The notes beneath the pieces were generated by a model. It had not been told where the DNA came from. It saw only the letters and a list, made by a program, of their open reading frames with translations, and did not search any database. From positions 1 to 64,000 of the forward strand of contig NZ_LLWK01000031.1 in NCBI RefSeq assembly GCF_001529295.1: a stretch of 64,000 nt of DNA. The letters run 5' to 3'. The DNA comes from Flavobacterium sp. TAB 87. Lineage in GTDB: Bacteria; Bacteroidota; Bacteroidia; Flavobacteriales; Flavobacteriaceae. Both the position numbers and the translations under genes were made by a program. Position 1 is the stretch's first letter. The number at the start of each line of letters is the position of its first letter. Positions 35,362 through 45,498 of the stretch are shown here, one piece after another.

Positions 35362-36459
35362 ATGAAAACAAAATTACTTCTAAGGACTATTTTTTATATC
35401 CTTATATTATCCTTATCCTCTACAACTGTCTTTGCACAAAAAGAACTTTACGCTGGTATTGAAATTGGAAGCAAGGGTGTCAAGATTTCGGTAATTCACG
35501 TCAGCAACATCAAAAAAGGTAATTACGATATTACTGCCTATTGGACTGAAAATGTCGGAATAGCGAAAGGAATCCAAATCGATGGCAAATTAGATCAAAA
35601 AGATATTGACAGAGCCGCAGCAGTCGTTTTCGAAAACTTAGCCAAAATTAAAAACAAATACGCCGTTGCCGATGACAATATTTTTATTGTTGGTTCTTCG
35701 GGAGTAGCTATGGCCAGTAATACCCAAGATTTAACTGCAAGAGTAAAAACACTAACAGGAAAAGATCTTGAGTTTATAGATGTAGAAACCGAAGGAAAAA
35801 TGCTCTTGAAAGGCTGTATACCTCCAAAAGACTACGAAAGCGCTATGGTTTTAGACATTGGCGGTGGTAACACTAAAGGTGGTTATGTAGATACCTTAAA
35901 TGACAATAAATTTGAATTCTTTCCATTGTCATTAGATTATGGTACCATAACACTAACTGAAGCAGTAAATAAAACAATCGTTAACAAGGCCGATATCGAT
36001 AACATCGAAGTGTATAAAGAGAAGTCTTTTGCTTATATCTCGATGTTAAGAGAAAAAGTAGCAGCCATGTTAAACTCAAAACCAATTGTAAACCGCAAGA
36101 GAAATGTATACTTATCTGGCGGAGCACTATGGGCTTTTAATGAGTTGTACTATAATGATAGTGCAAATGATAAAAATTTAGTTCCGATGAAGCTGCGTGA
36201 TGTTATGGAGTATGATGCGATACTAAAGAACAATTTTAGCAAATTCGAAACATTATCAAGAACAAACAGTAACGCTAAAAAAGTAATAGAAACGTACAGT
36301 CAGAAGCATTTAATTTCTGCCAATAACATTTTGCTTACTTGTTTAGAAACTATCCCAGACATAAAGAGTAAAAATATATATTTTGCTAAGGAGGGTCAAA
36401 TAGCTTGGCTGGTTTCTTATGTTGTAGACCGTTCTAAAAAAGTAAAAATTAATTTTTAA
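35362..36459 (+). CDS. exported Ppx/GppA-like (actin-fold) phosphatase-family protein
   Basis: The 365 residues carry a signal peptide (hydrophobic 8-22, ending VFAQ at residue 26). Then the elements of the actin/Hsp70/exopolyphosphatase fold follow: phosphate loop 1 AGIEIGSKG (31-39, with Glu in place of the usual Asp), a Glu-containing segment VETEGKMLLKG (141-151) at the place of the catalytic Glu of Ppx/GppA, phosphate loop 2 LDIGGGNTKGG (164-174) and the adenosine-type motif LSGGALWAF (251-259). Normal members are cytosolic, so the signal peptide is odd. It could act on periplasmic polyphosphate or nucleotides. The gene 36551 follows after 91 bases. Function is not established. Confidence 0.7.
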   Translation: MKTKLLLRTIFYILILSLSSTTVFAQKELYAGIEIGSKGVKISVIHVSNIKKGNYDITAYWTENVGIAKGIQIDGKLDQKDIDRAAAVVFENLAKIKNKYAVADDNIFIVGSSGVAMASNTQDLTARVKTLTGKDLEFIDVETEGKMLLKGCIPPKDYESAMVLDIGGGNTKGGYVDTLNDNKFEFFPLSLDYGTITLTEAVNKTIVNKADIDNIEVYKEKSFAYISMLREKVAAMLNSKPIVNRKRNVYLSGGALWAFNELYYNDSANDKNLVPMKLRDVMEYDAILKNNFSKFETLSRTNSNAKKVIETYSQKHLISANNILLTCLETIPDIKSKNIYFAKEGQIAWLVSYVVDRSKKVKINF

Positions 36460-36550
36460 TTCCGCTTTTATCCACAACTAAACTTGCTCAAGCCTTAGCA
36501 AACTACTTAGGCTAACCTTAATTAGTAGTAATTTTTTAATATATATAAAA

Positions 36551-36925
36551 ATGTCAGATTTTTTAAAACAATTCGGAGAGGAAATTAAAAAAAATATTCC
36601 TGGTTACATTGCAGTTGCTGTTACCGAAATTAAAAGCGGAATTTCATATTACAGTGATTCTGCAATAGCTGGATTTGATCCAGAACTTGCATCGGCTTTT
36701 AATTTAGAGGTGGTAAAAGCAAAACTTAATGCCATTAGCGCATTAGATTTAGATCAAAAAATCGATGATATTTTGATCACATTGACCAATCAAATACATA
36801 TTATTGACATTTCAGAGAACAGCGAGTACTTTATTTACTTAGCAGTAGACTCTACTAAAGCAAACTTAGGTTTAACTAAGGCTTTACTTAATAAGTATAA
36901 AAAAGAGATTGCTAGTAAACTATAG
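36551..36925 (+). CDS. roadblock/LC7-like domain protein
   Basis: The 124 residues form a single small alpha/beta domain: a hydrophobic strand (GYIAVAVTEIKSGISYYS), a long helix, then strands TLTNQIHIIDISENSEYFIYLAVDS and a last helix beginning NLGLTKALLNKY. This strand-helix order and the ANLGL motif resemble roadblock/LC7 (MglB-like) proteins, which regulate small GTPases or act as dimeric scaffolds. There is no signal peptide. It follows the exported Ppx/GppA-like gene on the same strand. The family call is by eye and needs a profile search. Confidence 0.55.
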   Translation: MSDFLKQFGEEIKKNIPGYIAVAVTEIKSGISYYSDSAIAGFDPELASAFNLEVVKAKLNAISALDLDQKIDDILITLTNQIHIIDISENSEYFIYLAVDSTKANLGLTKALLNKYKKEIASKL

Positions 36926-37001
36926 TTTTAGTTTACTTTAAAATTTACCTGATTTTTTCCCAATAGATTAGTGTATATTAAAAAACCTACTTAAAATTAC
37001 T

Positions 37002-37037
37002 AAAGTTTATTGATGCTATGCATTAATAAACTTTTTT
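37002..37037 (+). terminator. rho-independent terminator
   Basis: AAAGTTTATT (37002-37011) pairs with AATAAACTTT (37025-37034), followed by T residues. It ends the rightward LC7-like gene. Confidence 0.8.
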
Positions 37038-37138
37038 GCTTTAATAGTGTTTCGTAAAAGTAATTGTATTGGTTTCTGCAATTGTCTACCAATTCAGAAA
37101 GTATCAAATTAGAAGCACGTTGCATACCACTGAGCAAA

Positions 37139-37174
37139 AAAAATTAAGCCCAATATAGATTAGGCTTAATTTTT
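37139..37174 (-). terminator. rho-independent terminator
   Basis: AAAAATTAAGCC (37139-37150) pairs with GGCTTAATTTTT (37163-37174). With eight T residues on the minus strand, it ends the leftward MFS gene. Confidence 0.88.
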
Positions 37175-37289
37175 AATGTGAAATTTTATGTCGCACTATA
37201 TGCTTTTAATACAAAAATAGGCTGTTGCTTTGGAATTAAGATGAATATATAAATACGCACTTAATTGTCCTAATATTTTGATATTGGTA

Positions 37290-38552
37290 CTAACTTTTTT
37301 CTGTAGCGAAAATAGATTGTATAATTTTAGCATTGATCTCTAACTTCTCCTTTTTAACGATGAAGACCAAGCGATACGCGATAGCAAAACCTATAAATCC
37401 TAGAAAAGCTAAAAAGATCCAATTGGTTCTGTAACCATAATTTGCAATGATTTCCATACCTGTTTTAGTACTCAAAATTTGAGCAACGCTATAACTCATG
37501 GTAAAAATAGACATGAATCTTCCTTCCTGTTTTTTACGCGATCGCTGTTTAACAAAATGGTTAGCGAACGGAAATGTAAGCATCACCCCAATTGTCATAA
37601 ATACCATCATTAAAACTAGTGATACCACACTTCCTTCTACTAAAAGAAACAAATAACTTATTGCCATGGCCAAAACTCCTACCGAAACCACTGCCAAACG
37701 ATCAATTTTCTTTTTTTCGACATAGGTTACAATAGGCAACTCAAACAATAAAAGTATGATCCCGTTTAAACCCAAGAACAATCCCGCTTGAAAGCTAGAA
37801 AAATTAAAACCTTCTTTATAAAATAATGATAAAGTGGTGAAAATTTGAAAAAACAAAAATCCCGTAATTAGTGTCACCACTAAGTGAATGAGAAAAGGTT
37901 TATCAGATAAAATTGAGTCAGTATCTTTTAAATGTTCAAATTTCTTTAATACATACAATAATTTCTTTTCTTTTACATAGATTGAAAACAACAAAACACT
38001 TAAAACACAAGTTAAACCATCAATTACAAACAGCATATCATAGTCTAAAAACGTGATTATAATACCTCCTATTACTGGTCCGAACATAAAACCCAAATTT
38101 ACCGATGATCGAACGAGCGACAATGCTCGGGTTCTTTCTTCTTTACGGGCATAAGTATCTATAGAGATTAGCATGGCTGGTCGATACATATCTGCAACGG
38201 TAGTTAGCACTAATACGCCACAGCAAAAACTAAAAAAAGTAGTTAGAAAAGGTAAAACTAAAAATATTAAACCTGTTGAGAACAAACTAAAAACCATGAT
38301 TTTATAAAAGCCAACTTGGTCTGCTAATTTGCCACTGATCCATGTTCCTAGAAAAGAACCCACACCAAAAAATACCATTACCCAACCAATTTGACCGTAA
38401 GAAAAGTGAAGTTCTTCGAGCATGTATTTAGAAAGAAATGGCACAACCATCGCTCCTGCTCTATTGATAAAAGTAGTAATGGCTAAAATTTTAATTTCAA
38501 GCGAAAACCCACTGAAATTTTTAAGATAATTTTTAAGTAATGTTTTTATCAT
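37290..38552 (-). CDS. MFS transporter
   Basis: The 420 residues contain about 12 hydrophobic segments. The inter-helix motif GKLADQVGFYKIMVFSL sits between TM2 and TM3 near residue 75, and a RSSVNLGFMFGPVIGG segment fits the TM5 motif. It is an inner-membrane major-facilitator exporter of unknown substrate. Its start overlaps the last 20 bases of the GNAT gene, so the two genes form one leftward unit. An acetyltransferase paired with an MFS exporter often indicates export or modification of a small toxic molecule, but this is inference. Confidence 0.9.
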   Translation of the reverse strand: MIKTLLKNYLKNFSGFSLEIKILAITTFINRAGAMVVPFLSKYMLEELHFSYGQIGWVMVFFGVGSFLGTWISGKLADQVGFYKIMVFSLFSTGLIFLVLPFLTTFFSFCCGVLVLTTVADMYRPAMLISIDTYARKEERTRALSLVRSSVNLGFMFGPVIGGIIITFLDYDMLFVIDGLTCVLSVLLFSIYVKEKKLLYVLKKFEHLKDTDSILSDKPFLIHLVVTLITGFLFFQIFTTLSLFYKEGFNFSSFQAGLFLGLNGIILLLFELPIVTYVEKKKIDRLAVVSVGVLAMAISYLFLLVEGSVVSLVLMMVFMTIGVMLTFPFANHFVKQRSRKKQEGRFMSIFTMSYSVAQILSTKTGMEIIANYGYRTNWIFLAFLGFIGFAIAYRLVFIVKKEKLEINAKIIQSIFATEKS

Positions 38553-39051
38553 ATAATTTATTTTTATAATTTATTTTTAATTCCTGCGTCAGCTGCAGTT
38601 CGTAATAGTAATAATTGGCTATAAAGTTCATTCGTCTAAAACCAAAACTTTCGTACAGCTTGTGTGACGGATAATTATCAGCGTCTGTATTTAAGGAAAT
38701 ATGATTTACTTTGGTTGTCGAGGCAAAATCAATGCATTTTTCTAAAATTTCGCTTGCAATGTATTTTCTTCTACAATCTGGTTTGACATATAAATAAGAG
38801 ATGTGCCAATTGTAATGGATCGCAGATAATGGATTTACTTTATAATATAAGAGTATAAAAGCAATGAATGTATCTTCGTGTTTTTTTACAAAAATTTTAG
38901 CCTTATTTCGCATCATTTTATTTTTGATAAAAAGCGCTGCATTTTGTTTGTCAAGCAGTTTATCGTCGATCAATTTCGATTCGTAAATTATATCCGACAC
39001 TAAATCGAAATCTTTAAACTTTATCTCTACAATATCATCCAAATTATCCAT
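38533..39051 (-). CDS. GNAT-family N-acetyltransferase
   Basis: The first ATG in frame (39051) gives 172 residues. A longer version would need a TTG start and adds a poor N-terminus. The acetyl-CoA motif A is SYLYVKPDCRRKYIASEIL near residue 95, and SHKLYESFGFRRM near residue 140 is the typical motif B. The substrate is unknown. It overlaps the MFS gene by 20 bases. Confidence 0.88.
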   Translation of the reverse strand: MDNLDDIVEIKFKDFDLVSDIIYESKLIDDKLLDKQNAALFIKNKMMRNKAKIFVKKHEDTFIAFILLYYKVNPLSAIHYNWHISYLYVKPDCRRKYIASEILEKCIDFASTTKVNHISLNTDADNYPSHKLYESFGFRRMNFIANYYYYELQLTQELKINYKNKLYDKNIT

Positions 39052-39826
39052 CAAAAAAAAGCGAATTAGATTAAAAAACTGAATGAATTCAGGAGTTGAC
39101 AAGACTTGAAAATAATTTTTAAAGTGATGCAAACTTATATAAAATTTTCAATAAAAAGCAATACTTTAACTTAATTATACTGAGAAAATTAGCTCTTTTT
39201 TTTAGTACGATTTCTCTTTCTAGCAGCGCCCAAAATATTCTTTTTAAAACGTGAAATGTAATCAGAATTAAGTCCTTATATAAATCAAAATAACTTCACA
39301 TTTTCTAGGCTAAAATCAGACAAACAGCTATCTATTTAATCTAAATAATCTTTAGCGTTCACTTTTAAACTTCACTGTAAATTTGACGCCAACGCTAAGT
39401 GTGTTTTCATAACATTTAGTGTTAATTAGTAAAAATATCCATTTACGAAATATTTGAAATTGACGAAATCTAGTCAACAAATATTGTATCGCTCACCACT
39501 TTTCTTCTTTTTATCTACTCTACAATTATATAATAAATTATATAAAAGCAGCTACACAAAACAACAATAACAATTAAAATATCCTGATTTTCAAACAACT
39601 AAAGCTTATCTTTGATAAAATCATTATTTACGCTGAGATTGCAAATTGAATTAAACGCAATCACAATTGTGCTACAAAGCAGTAAAACTAATTGTAAAAA
39701 GAAAATACAAAAATAATATTCGACTGCTAAAATTTTTGAATTTCAACTGCATTACTATACTTAAAAATATGATGTTAAAAATTACATTACTTTAATTTTA
39801 GATCGAAAAAATAAAAAAATACTAGC
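39052..39826. other. 775-base gene-free region
   Basis: No reading frame is supported. There is an 8-bp inverted repeat (TTAGCGTT 39352-39359 with AACGCTAA 39391-39398) and two isolated TAnnTTTG matches (39378-39385 and 39607-39614, rightward). The second could start a long leader for the reductase gene at 39827. Otherwise I see nothing. Confidence 0.5.
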
Positions 39827-40495
39827 ATGGGAACACTTGTAAAAATTCAATATTTAGAAAAAATCACGCCCGATGTACTTCGAATTCAGTTTGAAAAACC
39901 AGAAGGATATTCATTTATCACAGGTCAAGCAGCAGATATTTCTTTTGATGAAGAAGGCTGGAAGGACAAACTCAGTTGCTTTACGTTCACCTCATTACCC
40001 GAAGATGATTTTTTAGAATTCACTATGAAAACGTATCCCGTGCACGAACGAGTAACTAATAAAATGCTTTCGGCCAAAGTTGGAGATCAACTTGTACTTG
40101 AAGAAGCTTTTGGCGACATAAAAAATGAAGGCGAAGGAATTTTTATTGCTGGTGGAGCTGGTATTACTCCATTTATTGCTATTTTAAAAGTACTAGAGAA
40201 AAGCGGAAAAATCGGGAACAGTAAATTAATTTTTGCCAACAAAACCAGTACTGACATTATTGATAAAGTATATTTTGAAAAAATATTAGATAAAAATTTT
40301 ATCAATGTTCTTTCTGAAGAAAATGTAGAAGGCTACGAGCATGGTCGTATTTCTGCTGAAATAATTAAAAAATACGTGAACGGAAATGGAGATAAATACT
40401 ACCTCTGCGGTCCACCACCGATGATGGAAGCTGTCGAAAAAATTTTAGCATCGCTTGGCATTACTGTAAATCAAATTATTAAAGAAGCTTTTTAA
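39827..40495 (+). CDS. flavodoxin/ferredoxin-NADP reductase-like FAD oxidoreductase
   Basis: The 222 residues have an FAD-binding barrel with FTFTSLPEDDFLEF (residues 52-65) and an NAD(P)-binding half with FIAGGAGITPFIAIL near residue 103 and the C-terminal YLCGPPPMMEAVEK. The usual flavin-binding Arg before the FTFTS strand is replaced (SCFTFTS, Ser50-Cys51), which is unusual and could weaken pyrophosphate binding. It probably passes electrons from NAD(P)H to a small redox partner. It is transcribed alone. Confidence 0.88.
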   Translation: MGTLVKIQYLEKITPDVLRIQFEKPEGYSFITGQAADISFDEEGWKDKLSCFTFTSLPEDDFLEFTMKTYPVHERVTNKMLSAKVGDQLVLEEAFGDIKNEGEGIFIAGGAGITPFIAILKVLEKSGKIGNSKLIFANKTSTDIIDKVYFEKILDKNFINVLSEENVEGYEHGRISAEIIKKYVNGNGDKYYLCGPPPMMEAVEKILASLGITVNQIIKEAF

Positions 40496-40879
40496 ATTTA
40501 CACATCAAGCATGTCAATTCTTTTTGAGGAAGCAACACCGTGTCAGTTGTATCTTTTTATAAATTTTTTGCAACCGTAACGAAAAACTGGATTTGTCGAA
40601 TGTACTTACTGCTTCAATAAGCCTACAAAAACCCGACATAAAGTAGTGCTTTCATTTAAAAAGAGAATTAGATCCGTTTTGTGCTCAAAATTAAAAGACT
40701 AATTGAACGTAGAATGAACATTAAAAAAGAGTAAAACGATTTACTGGCATCTAAAGTCGAATTCGAGAATAGAATCGTACAACAGTTAAATTTACGACTC
40801 TACTTCATTCAATCTTAATTTTTTATAATTACCTTTGACACGTAAAGCACTCATAAATAAATACTTAAATAGTACTATT
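40496..40879. other. 384-base gene-free region
   Basis: It holds the promoter box of the next gene (40830-40837). No other element is convincing. Confidence 0.55.
40830..40837 (+). promoter_or_regulatory. -7 promoter box TACCTTTG
   Basis: A TAnnTTTG match lies 42 bases upstream of the ATG at 40880. The in-frame TTG at 40835 lies inside this box and is not a start. Confidence 0.45.
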
Positions 40880-41353
40880 ATGAAAACAGTATTTTTAACA
40901 ATCGCTTTTTTTTCTTTGGTTTTTATATCCAAGATAGATGCACAAGACATCCTCACCGAAAATACTACACCGCCTTTTGAAGTGGCACGTACATTTGAAA
41001 AAATCTTCCCGAAAGAAATACCAAAGTGGTCGAAAGACTATGAAGGACAAGACCACGATCAACTTATTTATAGAGCAAAATTTAAAACTGCTACTTCCGA
41101 AGGTTTAGCCGTATTCGATAATGTCGGAAACTTAAAAGTGTACGAGTTTTTGATTCCGATCAAAGACATTCCAGCAAATGCAATTCGGTATCTCAACGAC
41201 AATTACCTTTACTTTACAATCACTGAAGCAGCCAAAACCATCGAATCTAGTAATGTTACTACTTATGAAGTAGGAATTGTTAGAGATCACGTTTTTTATG
41301 ACGTTGTTTTTGATCATGATGGTAATTTTTTAGAAATTGTAGAAAAAGACTAG
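40880..41353 (+). CDS. exported PepSY-like protein
   Basis: Starting at 40880 gives 157 residues: a signal peptide (hydrophobic 6-18, ending IDAQ) and a mature part with two similar halves, each with a short helix followed by antiparallel strands (for example AYARFKTATSEG-like YRAKFKTATSEG and YEVGIVRDHVFYDVVFDHDGNFLEIV). The VVFDHDGNFLEI ending matches small PepSY-like/BLIP-like periplasmic proteins of Bacteroidota. Function is unknown, and a periplasmic inhibitor or stress role is often assumed for the fold. It is monocistronic by spacing. Confidence 0.7.
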   Translation: MKTVFLTIAFFSLVFISKIDAQDILTENTTPPFEVARTFEKIFPKEIPKWSKDYEGQDHDQLIYRAKFKTATSEGLAVFDNVGNLKVYEFLIPIKDIPANAIRYLNDNYLYFTITEAAKTIESSNVTTYEVGIVRDHVFYDVVFDHDGNFLEIVEKD

Positions 41354-41552
41354 TATTTGTTTTTCTGAACAGATGCTGATGTACTCAAATACGTATAAGT
41401 TTCTGTACGCTATTTTAGCTTGGCTACTCACTCCTAAACGCTTAAAAATAAAATACAACCAACTGAAAATTATATAATTGAAACGAAAGTATATATAAAA
41501 AATTTGATTGTGGAGTAGCTACTTTTAATTGAACAAAATTAAAAATCACAGT

Positions 41553-42002
41553 ATGGAATTTTCAAATCATAGAAGCAGTACCATTGTAAACAGAGATTCA
41601 CCAGATAACCAGTATTTTACAAGTACGAAGTCGCACTCTAATCCAGAATATTTTTCTAAAAAGAAAAATTCTGTAACCCAAGAGGACGAAAGTAATTCCT
41701 CCACTGCATCCAGTACCAACTCAGATACTGATCCTGTTTTAAAAGATGAAATTATTACGAACGATCAAGAGCACGATACTTATGAATCTGTTGTACTCGA
41801 TTCTCCCAAAAAGACAGACCCCAATAAAAAATATGCACCTCAACCAGAAGATCCAGATCAAGACAGTACCACAGACGATGAAGATATTTATGTAGATGTA
41901 GAGCATATGCCGAGCAACACTGCCGCTGAATCTCCGATAGATGAATATTCGGGAAAAGATGTAGAAGAAAGTGATCCTATCGATAATCCTAGCTTATATT
42001 AA
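41553..42002 (+). CDS. acidic Ser/Asp-rich hypothetical protein upstream of Ku
   Basis: The ATG at 41553 gives 149 residues without hydrophobic segments. It is strongly acidic (runs such as DQDSTTDDEDIYVDVE) with Ser/Thr/Asn-rich linkers (SSTASSTNSDTD), so it is probably disordered. No domain is recognised. It lies 56 bases upstream of the Ku gene on the same strand and may be co-transcribed. Its composition recalls the small protein at 791-1036. Confidence 0.6.
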   Translation: MEFSNHRSSTIVNRDSPDNQYFTSTKSHSNPEYFSKKKNSVTQEDESNSSTASSTNSDTDPVLKDEIITNDQEHDTYESVVLDSPKKTDPNKKYAPQPEDPDQDSTTDDEDIYVDVEHMPSNTAAESPIDEYSGKDVEESDPIDNPSLY

Positions 42003-42058
42003 ATTTATAGCCTTTACTATAAAAACACTCGGATTACCTAAACTATAAATTTTAATAT

Positions 42059-42832
42059 ATGAGATCAATTTGGACTGGCGCCATTAGCTTCGGACTTATT
42101 AATATTCCCGTGAAACTTTTTTCTGCGGTTCAAACTAGTACTTTGGACTTAGATATGCTGGACAAAAAAGATCATGCGAATATTAAATTTAAACGCATCA
42201 ATGAAAATACGGGCAAAGAAGTTTCTTATGCTGATATTGTAAAAGGCTATAAAATCGAAGATAAATATGTGGTTTTGGATGATGAAGATTTTGAAGAAGC
42301 CGCGGCCGTAAAAAGTAAAACTATTGACATTTTGAGTTTTGCATTAGAAAAAGAAATTGACAGCTTATATTACGAACAACCGTATTATTTAGAGCCTGAC
42401 AAAGGCGCAGCCAAAGCGTATGCTTTATTGCGTGATGCCATGGAGAAAACAGGCAAAGTGGGTGTGACTAGCTTTGTCATGCGAAACAAAGAAGCTTTGG
42501 CCATTTTAAAACCGTATAAAAATGTAATTGTTTTGAATAGGATTCGTTTTGAACAAGAAATACGCGATACCAAAGACTTAAAGTTACCTGCAATTTCTAA
42601 GAAAACCACAGCAAAAGAGTTGGACATGGCCAATCAGCTGGTCGAACAATTAACTGAAAAATTTGATATTTCTGCTTATAAGGACGATTACTCTAAAAAT
42701 TTACTAGCAATTATTAAAAACAAATCTAAGGGAAAAAAAGCAATTGCACCTAAGTTAGAAGTTGTTCACAAACAAAATGATGACTTAATGGAAATGCTTA
42801 AAGCCAGCCTCGAAAAGAAAAAATCTTCTTAA
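42059..42832 (+). CDS. ku: Ku protein (non-homologous end joining)
   Basis: The 257 residues start with [23 protein letters not shown], the bacterial Ku opening, and include the core [18 protein letters not shown] and the [19 protein letters not shown] segment. It forms a homodimeric ring on DNA ends and recruits LigD. Its stop codon overlaps the LigD stop codon by four bases in the opposite direction, so the two partners are convergent. The C-terminal tail is Lys-rich, as in Ku proteins that bind DNA and LigD. Confidence 0.96.
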   Translation: MRSIWTGAISFGLINIPVKLFSAVQTSTLDLDMLDKKDHANIKFKRINENTGKEVSYADIVKGYKIEDKYVVLDDEDFEEAAAVKSKTIDILSFALEKEIDSLYYEQPYYLEPDKGAAKAYALLRDAMEKTGKVGVTSFVMRNKEALAILKPYKNVIVLNRIRFEQEIRDTKDLKLPAISKKTTAKELDMANQLVEQLTEKFDISAYKDDYSKNLLAIIKNKSKGKKAIAPKLEVVHKQNDDLMEMLKASLEKKKSS

Positions 42833-45369
42833 GAATTATAATTCTTTAAAATTTCCAACATATCAATGCCAGGACCTAATACCGGCTTCCACAAATCGCC
42901 TTTTTTTTCAAATCGCTGCAATACGTTCTTAATAGTAAATTGAGAGGGAGATAATTTTACATTTACCTCGCTCCATTCTAGCGGAGTCGACACTGTAGCT
43001 CCTCTTCTAGGTCGAACAGAATAGGGAGCTGCAATAGTTTGGCCTTTTCTGTTTTGCAAGTAGTCAATGTATATTTTATGGTTTCGCTTTTTTATACTTC
43101 TCTCTAAAGTCGTGGTATCTGGTAATTTTGCTTGCACTTCACGAGCGATAAGTTGTGCAAATAATTTAACCGAATCGTACTCGTATTTTGCTCCCAAAGG
43201 AATGTAGACATGCAAACCAGTTGCGCCAGACGTTTTGCAATAACCATCAACTTCTAGTTGATCTAATACTTCTTTTACCGCTAATGCAGCTTGAACTACT
43301 TCTTTAAAATCATCTTTTTCAGGATCTAGATCGATCACCAGCCAATCTGGATTGTCGAGATTTTTGACAGTCGAATTCCATGGATTTAGGTCAATACAAC
43401 CTAAATTTATCATGTACAATAATGTCTCTTTATCATTGCAAATGAGGTAGTCTATTTCGGACTTGCCCGATTCTGAAGCTATTTGTTTTGTAGTGAGCCA
43501 TGAAGGGACCTTTTTTAAATCGATATCTTTTTGATAGAAGCTTGGTTGATCAATTCCATTCGGGAAGCGATTGAGCGATTCAGGACGACCCTTTAAATAT
43601 GGTAAAATAAAAGACGCAACCTCATCATAGTAAGCGATAAGATCTCCTTTGGTTATATTATCTTCAGGAAAATATATTTTACTTTGATTGGTAAAAACTA
43701 ATTGTTGCTTGCCGATTTTTTTCTCAAAATCATTTCTCAAAGATCGATTTGGATCTGATTTTTTTTCTATTATTTCATTTCTTTCCGTTGATTTCGCTGC
43801 TACATTTTCATGAAAAATAACTTCCTCAACATTTTTATCTGGTCGGAGTCCGCTATAAACAGGATGTCGCAATTTTCCGTCTTTAGTAAATTGTGCGAAC
43901 TTTACCGAACAGACAAATTTTGGTTCTACCCATTGAATCTTTTCACGCAGCGCAATTTTTTTGATAATTGGAGAATCAGTTACGAAAAAAGGCAGAAATT
44001 GTTCGTGCAATTCATGTAGATTTTGTTCAGTAAATCCTGTTCCGCACTTACCAATGTAAGTTAATCTTCCGTCTTTATACTGTGCCAAGAGTAAAGCACC
44101 AAAATGACTACGAGAATTCTTAGGTTCTGTAATTCCAATAATTACGGCTTCTTCTTGCTGCACTACTTTAATTTTAAGCCAATCGTTGCTCCGCTTTGAT
44201 ATATGATAGTTACCATTGGCTTTTTTGGCCATTATACCTTCCGCATTTAAGTTCTCGGCTTGTTCAAACGCAGCGATTCCTTCTTCATGAATGTGCTCTG
44301 AATAAAATACTGTAGAAAGATTTGATTTTGAAAGTAAGTTTTCTAAAAGCTCTTTCCGCTGTAGTAAGGTAAAATTTGTAATGTCGTTTTCATCTAGGTT
44401 TAGCATGTCAAATACATAATATTTCAATTTACCTTTGCCCGTTTTCATATAGTTTTGAAGTAATTCAAAGTCAGATTGACCATGTTCATTTTCTACAACC
44501 ACTTCTCCATCCAAAACAACATCATGATTTAACTTTTTTAAGTCATCAGTTACCGATTGAAAGTCAGTCGTAAACGATTGCTCATTTCGACTGTACAATT
44601 GAACTTCGTGATTCTTAATAACAGCAATAGTTCTGTATCCATCGTATTTATTTTCAAAGATCCAATCGGCATCATCAAAAGATTTTTTTGCTGCGGTTGC
44701 CAACATTGGACTTTGAAAAGCCACTGGACTTTTATTGTAATGATCCGCTACTTTTGTTGACTTAACACGAGCTTCTGATCGCTTTTCCTGTTCGCTATTT
44801 GCCGTCACTGCTTCTAAAGTAAGACCTGAAATAGCAGAAATATCATTTGTTAGAATATCGGTATCGGTTGCAAAAGAATCTTGCTTTTTAAGTAACAACC
44901 AGGCATTTTCTTGCTTTCCTTTTAGTTTAACCAATGAAAAAGCACCTTTCAATTTTGTACCGTGTAACGTAAAACTCAAATGACCTTTCTTTAGATCTTC
45001 CGTTAGTTTTTGTTCGCTAGTTTTGTTCTGACCTTCATCAATAGATTCATACGTTCCGGTATCCCAAACAATAACATTTCCAGCACCATAATTCCCTTTC
45101 GGAATAGTACCTTCAAAATCTTTGTAACTGTACGGGTGATCTTCAACCATCATAGCCAAACGTTTTATAGTAGGATCTAGTGATGGTCCTTTTGGAACGG
45201 CCCAACTTTTTAAAACACCCTCAAGTTCTAGCCTAAAATCATAATGCAGATGAGATGCCGCATGTTTTTGAACTACAAAAATCAACTGATCTGATGAACT
45301 TTCGAGTTTACCTTTCGGTTCGGATGTATGTTTAAAATCGCGCTTTTGATTGTATTTTTCTAAAGACAT
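42829..45369 (-). CDS. ligD: ATP-dependent DNA ligase D (PE-LIG-POL)
   Basis: The 846 residues have three modules. The N-terminal phosphoesterase domain (about 25-165) includes [20 protein letters not shown]. The ligase domain (about 220-520) has the adenylated Lys241 in ENKYDGYR. The C-terminal primase/polymerase domain (about 555-840) has the acidic pair in [11 protein letters not shown]. It processes, fills and seals double-strand breaks with Ku. The domain order PE-LIG-POL differs from the POL-first order of Mycobacterium LigD. It converges on and overlaps ku. Confidence 0.96.
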   Translation of the reverse strand: MSLEKYNQKRDFKHTSEPKGKLESSSDQLIFVVQKHAASHLHYDFRLELEGVLKSWAVPKGPSLDPTIKRLAMMVEDHPYSYKDFEGTIPKGNYGAGNVIVWDTGTYESIDEGQNKTSEQKLTEDLKKGHLSFTLHGTKLKGAFSLVKLKGKQENAWLLLKKQDSFATDTDILTNDISAISGLTLEAVTANSEQEKRSEARVKSTKVADHYNKSPVAFQSPMLATAAKKSFDDADWIFENKYDGYRTIAVIKNHEVQLYSRNEQSFTTDFQSVTDDLKKLNHDVVLDGEVVVENEHGQSDFELLQNYMKTGKGKLKYYVFDMLNLDENDITNFTLLQRKELLENLLSKSNLSTVFYSEHIHEEGIAAFEQAENLNAEGIMAKKANGNYHISKRSNDWLKIKVVQQEEAVIIGITEPKNSRSHFGALLLAQYKDGRLTYIGKCGTGFTEQNLHELHEQFLPFFVTDSPIIKKIALREKIQWVEPKFVCSVKFAQFTKDGKLRHPVYSGLRPDKNVEEVIFHENVAAKSTERNEIIEKKSDPNRSLRNDFEKKIGKQQLVFTNQSKIYFPEDNITKGDLIAYYDEVASFILPYLKGRPESLNRFPNGIDQPSFYQKDIDLKKVPSWLTTKQIASESGKSEIDYLICNDKETLLYMINLGCIDLNPWNSTVKNLDNPDWLVIDLDPEKDDFKEVVQAALAVKEVLDQLEVDGYCKTSGATGLHVYIPLGAKYEYDSVKLFAQLIAREVQAKLPDTTTLERSIKKRNHKIYIDYLQNRKGQTIAAPYSVRPRRGATVSTPLEWSEVNVKLSPSQFTIKNVLQRFEKKGDLWKPVLGPGIDMLEILKNYNS

Positions 45370-45498
45370 AATTCTATTGTATCATTTTCATTAGTATTTT
45401 TGTGTCTTTTCCCAAATAAAAAAATCATTCCACCAGCTGAACGATTAAAAGTACAGCTGATGTCATGATTCTAAATCTTCAAAACTATAAAACTTATT

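Larger units (their letters stand above)
36926..37289. other. convergent intergenic region with two terminators
   Basis: This 364-base gap separates the rightward LC7-like gene from the leftward MFS gene. Two hairpins with T runs lie at 37002-37037 and 37139-37174. Nothing else is recognised. Confidence 0.7.

Noticed and set aside
39352-39398. Inverted repeat TTAGCGTT/AACGCTAA as a gene or terminator
   Set aside because: The loop of 31 bases and absence of a T run do not fit a terminator, and there is no gene close by.
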